From CALBJU01 sp965247125 (GTDB lineage Bacteria; Bacteroidota; Rhodothermia; Rhodothermales; UBA10348), in contig CBDFGO010000003.1 of the NCBI GenBank assembly GCA_965247125.1, forward strand, positions 124,001 through 188,000: a stretch of 64,000 nucleotides of DNA. The letters run 5' to 3'. Positions 27,790 through 35,857 of the stretch are shown piece after piece. The notes beneath the pieces were generated by a model. That model saw nothing but the letters and a program-made list of their open reading frames with translations. It did no database searches and was not told the DNA's origin. The position numbers and the translations under genes are program-made. Every line of letters starts with the position of its first letter. The stretch's first letter is position 1.

Positions 27790-27829
27790 ACATATTAACA
27801 TATATTACATACATATTAACATATATTAC
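27790..27829. promoter_or_regulatory. Tandem 19-bp direct repeat, candidate operator of the HTH gene
   Basis: ACATATTAACATATATTAC occurs at 27790-27808 and again at 27811-27829. The 21-bp period is two helical turns, which places both copies on one face of the DNA. The pair lies 33 bases before the ATG of the helix-turn-helix gene at 27862, in a very AT-rich stretch. Binding by that protein (autoregulation) is a reasonable guess. Confidence 0.55.
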
Positions 27830-27861
27830 ACCGTGCATTATTTTGTTGTATCGTTGTATTT

Positions 27862-28188
27862 ATGCGCAAAGACAAACTCGAACCATATGAAATCCGTTGG
27901 CTGCGGCGAGCGATGGGATTCACTCAGGCTGAATTCGGCAACTTTTTTGGGCGAGATGCTGCGGCCATTTTTCGTTGGGAAAACGGACAGTATAGGGCTG
28001 ATCCCGCTTCCACTGCGACACTCCTCTTGCTGTGGAATGACGTACACCAGCAGCTAGGTCAAACGGGTCTCGACTCAGGTCAGCTCCGTCCTCCTCGCAA
28101 CCTTCCAGATGGGTGGAAGGAGTTCGTTGGGACGCTTGTGGTGGGAGGCGTCTTCTTTTACCTGCTCTCCAAACTTGACTCAGAGTAA
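27862..28188 (+). CDS. Helix-turn-helix regulator with a C-terminal membrane segment
   Basis: 108 residues. The N-terminal 75 residues form an XRE/MqsA-like DNA-binding domain (YEIRWLRRAMGFTQAEFGNF ... AAIFRWENGQYRADPASTAT), and the C-terminus has one hydrophobic segment (GTLVVGGVFFYLLSKLDSE) that could anchor it in the membrane. A membrane-tethered repressor is unusual for this class. A close pair of direct repeats lies upstream. It precedes two small genes and the serine recombinase, so it may control the island's recombination module. Confidence 0.75.
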   Translation: MRKDKLEPYEIRWLRRAMGFTQAEFGNFFGRDAAAIFRWENGQYRADPASTATLLLLWNDVHQQLGQTGLDSGQLRPPRNLPDGWKEFVGTLVVGGVFFYLLSKLDSE

Positions 28189-28193
28189 CTGAT

Positions 28194-28460
28194 TTGTCTC
28201 GCACATCCATGTATATGCGCGTGAGCGAAGATGAGCGCTGGGTAATAAAAGAATTGCGCGCAGCAGGGAGTGAAACGCACTCCGTAACAGTGCGACTGAA
28301 AGACAAACGTCTCACTCACATCTTCGTAGAAAGAAGCATTAATGATGGCCGTAGAATCAAGGACATATTGCAAGATTCTGATTACCAAGATGTCACCATT
28401 AAAAAATATAAAGGCAGGAAAGATTACATCTATCAAAAGATTGGACTTAAACGCCACTGA
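28194..28460 (+). CDS. Small basic protein of unknown function
   Basis: 88 residues if started at TTG 28194, 5 bases after the regulator's stop; an ATG at 28209 is an equally good start. The sequence (MRVSEDERWVIKELRAAGSE ... LQDSDYQDVTIKKYKGRKD) is charged and predicted mixed alpha/beta, without a signal peptide. It looks like a small DNA- or RNA-associated protein, but the family is not recognised. It is probably co-transcribed with the regulator. Confidence 0.5.
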   Translation: MSRTSMYMRVSEDERWVIKELRAAGSETHSVTVRLKDKRLTHIFVERSINDGRRIKDILQDSDYQDVTIKKYKGRKDYIYQKIGLKRH

Positions 28461-28533
28461 CCGGAATCACCGGCAATACTCGCGACAGACACGCAGATAG
28501 GAAATACCTACATCGTGTTCATGTGGTATCTCA

Positions 28534-28728
28534 ATGTTAACGGCACGTAAATGTCAGAAAGCTTTAAACAAAGGTCGGCGCAAGTACTCCCTCGAGGAGG
28601 CGGCGCTTATTAGTGATCTCCTACACCAACTTGCAGAAGCAGACTATGCGCAATTCATCCAGTGGAAAAAAAACGGCGGTGCTCTACACGCGCGTGTCAA
28701 CGGAAGAACAGGCAAACCACGGTTATAG
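28534..28728 (+). CDS. Small protein overlapping the recombinase start
   Basis: 64 residues (MLTARKCQKALNKGRRKYSL ... EEAALISDLLHQLAEADYAQ). Short helical proteins of this form (Cys-Gln-Lys ... KYSLEEA ... LHQLAE) are common directly upstream of serine recombinases in Bacteroidota, though I cannot name a function. It overlaps the recombinase start by 83 bases in another frame, which suggests coupled translation. Confidence 0.6.
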   Translation: MLTARKCQKALNKGRRKYSLEEAALISDLLHQLAEADYAQFIQWKKNGGALHARVNGRTGKPRL

Positions 28729-30709
28729 TCTTCGCTCTCAGGAGCGACGTCTTCGCGCGCATTGTCAGCGTGAAAACATCCATATCGCCAAGCATATTGC
28801 GGAAGACGCGTCTGCAAAAACTTTTGATCGAAAAGGGTTCAATGAGCTGCTTTCATTCGTAAAACAGAATCGCCGGACCGTGGACTTGCTTTTGTTTGTC
28901 AAGTGGGACCGCTTCTCGCGTAATCTCACTGAATCGTTTGCCATGATGTCGAAATTGGAGTCATTGGGTGTCGAAGCCAATGCTATCGACCAGCTAATTG
29001 ACCATTCCGTCCCAGAAAACAAGATCATGCTCGCTGTTTTTTTGGCTTCACCAGAGGTGGAAAACGAGCGCAGGTCACTTGCCGTAATTCGCGGCATGCG
29101 ACAAGCCAAGCGAGAAGGGCGGTTTGTCGCAAAACCGCCGAAAGGTTATTCGATGTTTCGCAGGGGCGGCGAAAAACCTAGTCTCGTTCTTAATCAGGAC
29201 GCACCACTGGTTCGGAAAGCATATCAGATGGCAGCAAAGGGTATGTACCAACTAGAAGAAATTCGAAACTATCTTCGCCGTCATGGAATGCAGATCAGTC
29301 GCAATCAGATGTCGAAAATGCTTCGCAATCCTGTCTACGGGGGTAAGATTCATCTTCAAGAATACCGTGACGAACCAGAAGAACTTGTCGATGCAATTCA
29401 CGAACCGATTATTCCTTGGACCGAGTTTCAACGCGTCCAGGAAAGGCTCCGTGAGCTCAAAAGCAAGAGGCGTGGTAAACCAACACGAACACATGCCTCG
29501 ATTCCGCTTCGCGGTCACTTGCAGTGTCGTCGCTGTAGTGGCAATCTGACCGGAGGTCGCTCAAGAGGGAATGGTGGAGACTACTGGTATTACCATTGCC
29601 GAAATGGTTGCAAGGAAAGAATTGGTGCTGCTAAGCTTGATAAGGCGTTTGATGCTCTTTTGCAACAGATTCAAATCCCCAAAAAGATTTGCGATTTGTA
29701 TAAAATGGCCATTGAGGATGTCTTTAAGGAAAACGAACACGATCGATCAGCACAAGTTACTCGATTGCAGGATAATCTAGTCTGCATGGACGAGCGTCTG
29801 ATTAAAATTGATGATCTATTTGTGGACGAAAAACTCTCGGACGAAGCATATCAAACCACTCGCCAGCGATATACCCAGCAGCGCGCTAGCATAGAGGGTC
29901 GAATTGACACCCTGGCGAGCGTTGACAGTCAGTTTACCGAATACATGCGTTTTGGCTTTTCTCTTCTTACAAATCTTCCGGATTACTACCGGGAAGCCAA
30001 TTTAGAGACCAAGAGAAAGATAGCAGGTTCGATTTTTCCGGGAAAGCTGATATTTGAAGATGACATGTGTCGAACCACAGAGGTCAACCCTGCCATCACC
30101 TTGTTTTCGCCCAATCTGGCCCAAAATGATAGAAATGGCAAGGGGCATGACAACCTTGAAACTGTCATGCCCCTTAAGGCGTGCAGTATGGATGTCTACA
30201 ACTCTGCACTGGGAGAAGTACAAATAGACGATTTGGTTCGAAACGAGCTCTGTGACGAAGACGACGATATTTTCCTGGATGACCGAGGGCATTTCAGTGG
30301 TACAGGAATGGACACGCAACTGCCGTTCCTCCAGAAGACACTAAACGACTTCAGCGTTGTGCCGCTGGTCATGGGCGCCGAGACGGTAGATTTCTGCAAA
30401 GAACTCGGAAGCGCCATTGGCGAGATCATGTCCAATCGCAATACGCTGGTTCTGGCCTGTGTAGACGTCGTCGAAGCCAGCGAAAAAGGAATGGATTTAT
30501 TTAGAAGCCACCTCATGAATCTCGATATTACCGCTATGATGGTGCTTCTGAATCAAGAATCTGAAATCAAGGTCCAAGGAAAGGGACCCGTGCTCGTTGC
30601 TATGATCGCCGCTACCCAACGTCGCGCTGACGTAGTGAAGATTACCGAGATGAACTCAGCCCTTAATGGGCGCCAGGGATTTGCTGGTGCGTTGATAGGA
30701 CGCTATTGA
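28646..30709 (+). CDS. Large serine recombinase whose frame continues into the C-terminus of a MEMO-family protein
   Basis: The start chosen is ATG 28646, just before the catalytic domain; GTG 28613 is an alternative. Resolvase domain with the nucleophile Ser in YTRVSTEEQ (residue 18) and the conserved RFSRNLTE segment. Recombinase domain (PPKGYSMFRRGGEKP ... MLRNPVYGGKI), zinc ribbon (LQCRRCSGNL ... YHCRNGCKERI) and a coiled-coil C-terminal region (TRLQDNLVCMDERLIKIDDL). These account for ~510 residues to ~30175, a usual size. The frame does not stop but continues for ~178 residues that are MEMO-like. The fusion is best read as an attachment-site junction created by this enzyme; whether the long fusion is functional is uncertain. 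Confidence 0.85.
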   Translation: MRNSSSGKKTAVLYTRVSTEEQANHGYSLRSQERRLRAHCQRENIHIAKHIAEDASAKTFDRKGFNELLSFVKQNRRTVDLLLFVKWDRFSRNLTESFAMMSKLESLGVEANAIDQLIDHSVPENKIMLAVFLASPEVENERRSLAVIRGMRQAKREGRFVAKPPKGYSMFRRGGEKPSLVLNQDAPLVRKAYQMAAKGMYQLEEIRNYLRRHGMQISRNQMSKMLRNPVYGGKIHLQEYRDEPEELVDAIHEPIIPWTEFQRVQERLRELKSKRRGKPTRTHASIPLRGHLQCRRCSGNLTGGRSRGNGGDYWYYHCRNGCKERIGAAKLDKAFDALLQQIQIPKKICDLYKMAIEDVFKENEHDRSAQVTRLQDNLVCMDERLIKIDDLFVDEKLSDEAYQTTRQRYTQQRASIEGRIDTLASVDSQFTEYMRFGFSLLTNLPDYYREANLETKRKIAGSIFPGKLIFEDDMCRTTEVNPAITLFSPNLAQNDRNGKGHDNLETVMPLKACSMDVYNSALGEVQIDDLVRNELCDEDDDIFLDDRGHFSGTGMDTQLPFLQKTLNDFSVVPLVMGAETVDFCKELGSAIGEIMSNRNTLVLACVDVVEASEKGMDLFRSHLMNLDITAMMVLLNQESEIKVQGKGPVLVAMIAATQRRADVVKITEMNSALNGRQGFAGALIGRY
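30140..30175 (+). terminator. Hairpin at the recombinase/MEMO junction
   Basis: Perfect 13-base arms, AAGGGGCATGACA (30140-30152) and its complement at 30163-30175, with a 10-base loop, inside the open frame. No T run follows. It may be a weak terminator of the recombinase gene or part of the attachment site, since large serine recombinases use imperfectly palindromic sites. Confidence 0.45.
30176..30709 (+). pseudogene. C-terminal half of a MEMO (AmmeMemoRadiSam B) family gene
   Basis: Reads ACSMDVYNSALGEVQIDDLV ... GTGMDTQLPFLQKTLNDF ... SVVPLVMGAETVDFCKELGS ... TLVLACVDVVEA, following the order of the MEMO1 fold (usual: S/A-D-x-Y-x-T-P-L-G-x-V, then HSxExQLPFLQ, then VP-MG). The His of HSxExQLPF is Gly-Met here. 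The N-terminal half, with GxFYP-type start motifs, is not in the window and should lie at the far left end of the island. It could restart at ATG 30189. The next core gene starts 1 base after its stop. Confidence 0.7.
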
Positions 30710-30710
30710 G

Positions 30711-31649
30711 ATGGCCCCCGGCTCTCAGATAAACAGTCAGCCGCAGGAAGAGGCGGTTTCGATCGATACCTTCTCGATTGTCGGTTTTGGATCGTTGGGA
30801 AGAGTATTGTCCCGTGCGCTCACAGAAATTGGAGTCAGATGTGAACTGACGGTGTCGAGAACGGCAGATCGGGCGCGGGATTTCAGAGACGAATTTTCTG
30901 CTGCGGGCTCCGCGTCGTTGAACGAGGCAGATTTTACAGGCGCGGCACTGGTCTTGATAACAGTCTCCGACGATGCCTTGTCGACAGTGGCTCAGGAACT
31001 AGCCCAACGTTCATCGTGGACTGATACCGTCGTGCTTCACACGTCGGGAGCAAGAAACCATGAAGTATTGGCTCCACTGATGGATATGGGCGCATATACG
31101 GGCTCTTTTCATCCGCTGCAGACTTACCTCGGGGACGAGAGCGGCAGTGCATTCAAGAATGTGACGATTGGGATTGAGGGTTCGCAGCAAGCAGTTACTA
31201 CCGCTCGACACATTGCAAATGTGCTTCTCGCGCAGCCCGTGATCATTGAATCGAGCAAGAAGGCCCTCTATCATGCTGCGGCGGTCATGACTGGAAATCA
31301 TGCAATTGCGATGTTGGCAGCCGCCGAGGAAGTTTGGGAGCAGGCAGTGGGCAGCAAGCAATCATTCTCAGATGCCATGGGGCCGCTGGCCGAGCGCAGC
31401 ATCTCCAACGCCATCAATATGGGGCCTGACACAGCCCTGACGGGTCCGATTGTCCGCGGAGAGGAGGGGACCCTGAAGCTGCATCTCGATGCTGTTTCAC
31501 GTTTTACCCCGCATCTTCTGTCTCTCTACGGCGCGATTGCCACAGAAACCGTTCATCTCGCGGTACGATCTGGCCGGTTGTCCGCGCTCGCGGCAGTAGG
31601 GCTCCTCGATATCATCGAAGCTCACCTGAATCCGAAAACAGTAGAATGA
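30711..31649 (+). CDS. Rossmann-like/DUF2520 NAD(P)-binding protein
   Basis: 312 residues. N-terminal Rossmann fold with the dinucleotide loop IVGFGSLGRVLSRALTEIG, then a helical DUF2520 domain with the typical GSFHPLQTY and KKALYHAAAVMTGNH segments. Members resemble F420/NADP oxidoreductases and beta-hydroxyacid dehydrogenases; the substrate is unknown. It starts 2 bases after the MEMO remnant stop and its own stop overlaps the next ATG (ATGA), so it is inside an operon whose first gene was split by the island. Confidence 0.85.
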   Translation: MAPGSQINSQPQEEAVSIDTFSIVGFGSLGRVLSRALTEIGVRCELTVSRTADRARDFRDEFSAAGSASLNEADFTGAALVLITVSDDALSTVAQELAQRSSWTDTVVLHTSGARNHEVLAPLMDMGAYTGSFHPLQTYLGDESGSAFKNVTIGIEGSQQAVTTARHIANVLLAQPVIIESSKKALYHAAAVMTGNHAIAMLAAAEEVWEQAVGSKQSFSDAMGPLAERSISNAINMGPDTALTGPIVRGEEGTLKLHLDAVSRFTPHLLSLYGAIATETVHLAVRSGRLSALAAVGLLDIIEAHLNPKTVE

Positions 31650-32110
31650 ACGAGCAAGGAAAGGAAGCCCTTGAGCGCATCGTCGAGATAGTAGGATCGG
31701 TCGCCGCCAATGATGCCACGTTTGTTTCTGTCGCTACCGTTCTGGGCGGAGTGCTCAGGCGCGTCTTGTCGGCTGAGAAAACGGTAGAAATGGCGGCGAT
31801 ATCGTTGGGGCAACGTGATCAGTTACAGCACATGAGGAAACAGACCTCAGAAATGATCGAGACTCTCGGATAGGTACTACCCGAGCGCATCTCGCTCGAA
31901 CAAGTAGATGCGGAAGAGGAGCCGTCCTGGTGGTTTGCCCTTTCAGAAGCAACCCACGTTCTCGACGAAAGCATCGAGCAACTTTCAGTCCTGGTATCGA
32001 AGCAGACCAAGGGGTCCGCAGTGCGTGATCTGACAGCCCAGATCATCCGACTCATGAGGGAGCACTACAACGTGTACCTGGGTGAAGCTGCGCGCTGGAT
32101 GGATGGATAG
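31646..32110 (+). pseudogene. Unknown helical protein interrupted by an in-frame TAG
   Basis: The frame starts at ATG 31646, overlapping the DUF2520 stop. It reads 75 residues (EALERIVEIVGSVAANDATF ... HMRKQTSEMIETLG) to TAG 31871-31873. It then continues in the same frame for 78 more sense codons (LPERISLEQVDAEEEPSWWF ... LMREHYNVYLGEAARWMDG) to TAG 32108-32110. The second half has the same helical, charged composition and no start codon near the TAG, so this is one gene of ~154 codons with a nonsense codon at position 76. It could be a recent mutation, a sequencing error or a recoded stop. Family not recognised. Confidence 0.65.
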
Positions 32111-32210
32111 ACTGCGTGAATTGATAGTCATTTCTGTCCGAAGGCAGGAACAGCATTCTATGACAGCCATACTGCCCATTCTGAACCAAAGCCAGAGCTA
32201 TTCTGCATAT

Positions 32211-32939
32211 ATGAAAAATATTTTTTACATCATTCTAACCGCCACACTCCTCGGCCCGATCGGCCTGGGTTGTGCACCCGTTAAATCCATGGATACCTAC
32301 TACGCGATTGATACATCGATGGGACGCCTCGTGATTGGTCTATACGACGAGACCCCGTTGCATCGCAACAATTTTAAAAAATTGGCCAACGAACAGTTCT
32401 ACGATGGCACGACGTTTCACCGCGTGATCGCCGGGTTCATGATTCAGGGTGGCGACCCGAATTCCAAGGACGACGATCTGTACAATGACGGGATGGGTGG
32501 CCCTGGCTATACCACCGAAGCAGAAATAACAGCAGCGTTGATCAACCGTAGGGGGGCGCTCGTGGCCGCCAGGCAGGGCGACAATGTGAATCCCGAACGC
32601 CGCTCTTCTGGATCTCAGTTCTACATCGTTCAGGGCCGACCCTTGACGGATGATATGCTGGATCAAACCGAAAAACAGATCACTCAGAATATCGGTAGCG
32701 AATTTGTGTATACCGAAGCCCAGCGAGAAACCTACAGAACAGCCGGCGGCGCTCCCTGGCTGGATATGCAGTACAGCGTTTTCGGTGAGTTGGTTGAAGG
32801 ATTCGACGTCCTGGATGCCATTTCTGCGGTCCCTACCCCGGGAACGACCGGAGAGGGTGACCGCGCCCTGCGAGACATGCCACTGGAAAAGATCGAGATG
32901 ACTGTCACGTATCTTCCCGATTACACACCCTCCAAATAG
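32211..32939 (+). CDS. Cyclophilin-type peptidyl-prolyl isomerase, lipoprotein
   Basis: 242 residues from ATG 32211. An upstream frame exists but the lipoprotein signal starts here: MKNIFYIILTATLLGPIGLG followed by the lipidated Cys. Cyclophilin fold: HRNNFKKLANEQFYDGTTFH with the catalytic Arg in FHRVIAGFMIQGGDP, then SSGSQFYIVQGRPL and YSVFGELVEGFDVLDAIS. It has the longer insertion (DQTEKQITQNIG) seen in Bacteroidota periplasmic cyclophilins. It would speed prolyl isomerisation of secreted proteins at the outer or inner membrane surface. Confidence 0.92.
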   Translation: MKNIFYIILTATLLGPIGLGCAPVKSMDTYYAIDTSMGRLVIGLYDETPLHRNNFKKLANEQFYDGTTFHRVIAGFMIQGGDPNSKDDDLYNDGMGGPGYTTEAEITAALINRRGALVAARQGDNVNPERRSSGSQFYIVQGRPLTDDMLDQTEKQITQNIGSEFVYTEAQRETYRTAGGAPWLDMQYSVFGELVEGFDVLDAISAVPTPGTTGEGDRALRDMPLEKIEMTVTYLPDYTPSK

Positions 32940-32981
32940 TAGGCGCCATCGCGTTTTCCAAATGTGTTAACAGGCCCCAGG

Positions 32982-34535
32982 ATGTCCAGAGAGTTTACCG
33001 AACAGGAATCAGTCCGCCGCGAAGCACGCGCCCGTCTCGAAGAAGCGGGTGTAAATCCGTACGGCTATTCCTGGGAGGTCAGCCACCGCGCAAAGGATAT
33101 TTTGGAAGCCTTCGACGACGCGAAACATCAAGGTGTAGATGGATCTGCTCCTTTGGAGGAATTCAAAGTGTCGATTGCTGGGCGAATTATGTCGCGCAGA
33201 ATCATGGGCAAGGCGTCTTTTTCCCATCTCCAGGATGATTCCGGTCGGATTCAGATCTACGTCACCCGCGACGACCTTCCGGAGGGATTTTATAATTCGG
33301 TGTTCAAGAAGATGCTCGACATCGGCGATCTGATCGGCGTTGAGGGATATGCATTTCGAACCCGCACCGGAGAGATTTCGATCCACGTGCAAAAACTGGA
33401 GGTTCTGTCCAAATCGTTGAGGCCGTTTCCAATCGTCAAAGAACAGGATGGACACGTGTTCAATGAGGTGACAGATAAGGAATTTCGATACAGGCAGCGG
33501 TACGTAGATCTGGTTGTGAATCCTGAGGTTCGAGAAGTCTTCCGTCAGCGCGCTCGCATGATCACCACCATGCGGCGGTTTATGGATGATCGCGGATATG
33601 TCGAGGTAGAAACGCCCGTGCTGCAGCCCCTTTACGGCGGCGCCGCTGCCCGACCCTTCACGACGCACCACAACGCTCTGGATATGAAGCTCTATCTGCG
33701 CATTGCGGATGAGTTATATCTCAAGCGACTGATCGTAGGTGGATTCGACGGGGTATACGAGATCTCAAAAGATTTCCGTAATGAAGGTCTAAGCCGATTT
33801 CACAACCCGGAGTTCACGATGATGGAACTCTACGTTGCCTACAAGGACTATGATTGGATGATGGGCTTCGTGGAAGAGATTGTCGAAGCGGTTGCAATCG
33901 AATTGCACGGATCGACGGAACTTCAGGTCGGCGAAAACACGATTTCCTTCGAACGTCCGTGGAAACGAATCCCCCTCCTGGAAGCGATTGAAGAAAAGAC
34001 CAGCCACAATCTGTCCGGGAAATCGAGGGATGAGATGGCCGGCATAGCTGCGAAGTTGAATATCGAGGTGGACGACTCGATGGGAAGTGGAAAAATCATC
34101 GACGAGCTGTTTGGTGAATTTGTGGAACCGTCTTTGATCCAGCCTACATTCATCACGGACTATCCCGTCGAATTGAGCCCGCTCGCAAAGCGACATCGGT
34201 CAAAAGAGGGTCTCGTTGAGCGTTTCGAGGCGATCTGTAACGGAAAAGAGCTTTGCAACGCGTTTTCTGAACTCAATGACCCGGACGACCAGCGGGCACG
34301 TTTTGAAGAGCAAGTCCTTCTCGGAATGCGCGGAGACGACGAAGCAATGCAGCTCGATGAAGATTATCTGAGAGCCCTCGAATATGGAATGCCCCCCACG
34401 GCGGGTCTGGGCATAGGTGTCGATCGTCTTGCCATGCTGATGACCAATTCCTCTTCCATTCGGGATGTGATCCTGTTCCCACTCCTTCGTCCGGAAGCGG
34501 AAGTGGATGAGGAAGCAGGAGATTCGGATGACTGA
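32982..34535 (+). CDS. lysS: Lysyl-tRNA synthetase, class II
   Basis: 517 residues from ATG 32982; a GTG 6 codons upstream (32964) is possible. N-terminal OB-fold (SIAGRIMSRRIMGKASFSHL) binds the anticodon. Class II catalytic domain with motif 1 region (RRFMDDRGYVEVETPVLQPL), motif 2 (FRNEGLSRFHNPEFTMME) and motif 3 (GLGIGVDRLAMLM). The lysine-pocket sequence FNEVTDKEFRYRQRYVDL is conserved. Normal length and intact. It charges tRNA-Lys. Confidence 0.97.
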   Translation: MSREFTEQESVRREARARLEEAGVNPYGYSWEVSHRAKDILEAFDDAKHQGVDGSAPLEEFKVSIAGRIMSRRIMGKASFSHLQDDSGRIQIYVTRDDLPEGFYNSVFKKMLDIGDLIGVEGYAFRTRTGEISIHVQKLEVLSKSLRPFPIVKEQDGHVFNEVTDKEFRYRQRYVDLVVNPEVREVFRQRARMITTMRRFMDDRGYVEVETPVLQPLYGGAAARPFTTHHNALDMKLYLRIADELYLKRLIVGGFDGVYEISKDFRNEGLSRFHNPEFTMMELYVAYKDYDWMMGFVEEIVEAVAIELHGSTELQVGENTISFERPWKRIPLLEAIEEKTSHNLSGKSRDEMAGIAAKLNIEVDDSMGSGKIIDELFGEFVEPSLIQPTFITDYPVELSPLAKRHRSKEGLVERFEAICNGKELCNAFSELNDPDDQRARFEEQVLLGMRGDDEAMQLDEDYLRALEYGMPPTAGLGIGVDRLAMLMTNSSSIRDVILFPLLRPEAEVDEEAGDSDD

Positions 34536-35802
34536 TCTCGCCCGGCCGGCGAGTTACCTCGAACTGATCAGGGGTAACACTTCGTTTCGCCGCTTGTGGG
34601 TTGGCAACGTCATTTCCCTTTTTGGCGACTGGTTCAACACCATTGCACTGTACAGCCTGATCCTGAACCTGTCTGGATCAGAGTTTGCGTTGGGAGCGGT
34701 CTTCATCACAAAAATGCTGCCGTGGGCGTTCGTTTCCCCTATAGCCGGCGTGATTGTTGATCGATTTGATCGTCGAAAGGTGATGATCATTTCCGACATT
34801 CTCCGGGCTGTCGTGGTACTGGGGTTTTTGTTCATAGACGAGCCTGGAGAGGTGTACCTGATCTATGTGCTTACGGCAGCCCAGGTTATCGTTGGATCGG
34901 TATTCCACCCCGCTCAGAGTGCGTCAATTCCGAACATAACCAAGAGAGAAAATCTGGTTACGGCCAATACTATCATGGCCGCGACCTGGTCGGTTCTTCT
35001 GGCCCTTGGAGCGGCGGCGGGAGGTTTTGCCGCCGAGTGGCTTGGGTTGAAAGCGGTGTTCCTGCTCGACAGTGCCAGCTATATCTTCTCCGCATTTTTT
35101 ATCTATCGCGCCGTAATACCCCAAACGACGAGCCCCCGGAAACGAGGTTCGGTAATTCGAACTGCGGCTCGTGAGGTGATGGAAGGGCTCCGTCATCTCA
35201 AGAAGCATCCTACTATCGCTCGGATGGCGACGACCAAATCCGTCTGGGCAATGGGTGGCGGCGGGCTGGTTTTCCTGATAACCCTTCTGGCTGAGGCGGT
35301 CTATCCAGAGAGCGTTTCGATATCGATTGGAGTTCTCTTTGCAGTACGAGGCCTGGGTACGGGTATCGGGCCGATAATAGTCCGGGCTTGGTTCAAGAAT
35401 GAGCGCCACTGGCCTCTCATCCTGGGAATCTGTATATCGCTCACTGGAGGAGGGTATCTCGTAGCTGGTTGGATAGGTCTGACCTTCGCAATCGCGATCC
35501 CCATTCTGTTTGCACACGCTGCCGGAGGAGTAAACTGGGTTTTTTCTACCGTAATGCTCCAACAACGCGTCGTAGACCAGTTTAGAGGCCGAATATTTGC
35601 AACAGAATGGCTTCTTGTGATGGGAATGGAGTCTCTATCCATTCTCGCTGCGAGTCTCGTTCTTGAAATGGGACTGTTATCGCTTTCTGGGACCGTCAGT
35701 TTGTTTGGATTTATATCAGTCATTTCCGGCCTAATTTGGCTGTTTTTTGTCGTTCCAGCCGAAAAAAGAGATTTTCTTTCGGGAAACATCCCTAAATCCT
35801 GA
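34528..35802 (+). CDS. MFS transporter (EntS/MFS_3-like exporter)
   Basis: 424 residues from ATG 34528, which overlaps the end of lysS and has AGGAG 7 bases upstream; this decides the start over a longer frame at 34507. It has twelve hydrophobic segments and the cytoplasmic loop-2 motif AGVIVDRFDRRKVMIIS typical of major facilitator proteins of the MFS_3 group, which export siderophores, drugs or lipids. Substrate unknown. Coupling to lysS is by position only. Confidence 0.88.
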   Translation: MTDLARPASYLELIRGNTSFRRLWVGNVISLFGDWFNTIALYSLILNLSGSEFALGAVFITKMLPWAFVSPIAGVIVDRFDRRKVMIISDILRAVVVLGFLFIDEPGEVYLIYVLTAAQVIVGSVFHPAQSASIPNITKRENLVTANTIMAATWSVLLALGAAAGGFAAEWLGLKAVFLLDSASYIFSAFFIYRAVIPQTTSPRKRGSVIRTAAREVMEGLRHLKKHPTIARMATTKSVWAMGGGGLVFLITLLAEAVYPESVSISIGVLFAVRGLGTGIGPIIVRAWFKNERHWPLILGICISLTGGGYLVAGWIGLTFAIAIPILFAHAAGGVNWVFSTVMLQQRVVDQFRGRIFATEWLLVMGMESLSILAASLVLEMGLLSLSGTVSLFGFISVISGLIWLFFVVPAEKRDFLSGNIPKS

Positions 35803-35857
35803 AAAATGGCACTGAATTGGTGTGAGAGTGGGACATATCTCCCCCGAGCATCCAATT

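Noticed and set aside
27862..28460. Toxin-antitoxin pair (HTH gene plus small gene)
   Set aside because: The downstream protein shows no toxin motif, and the regulator's membrane tail is unlike antitoxins. Gene order before a recombinase fits a control module better.
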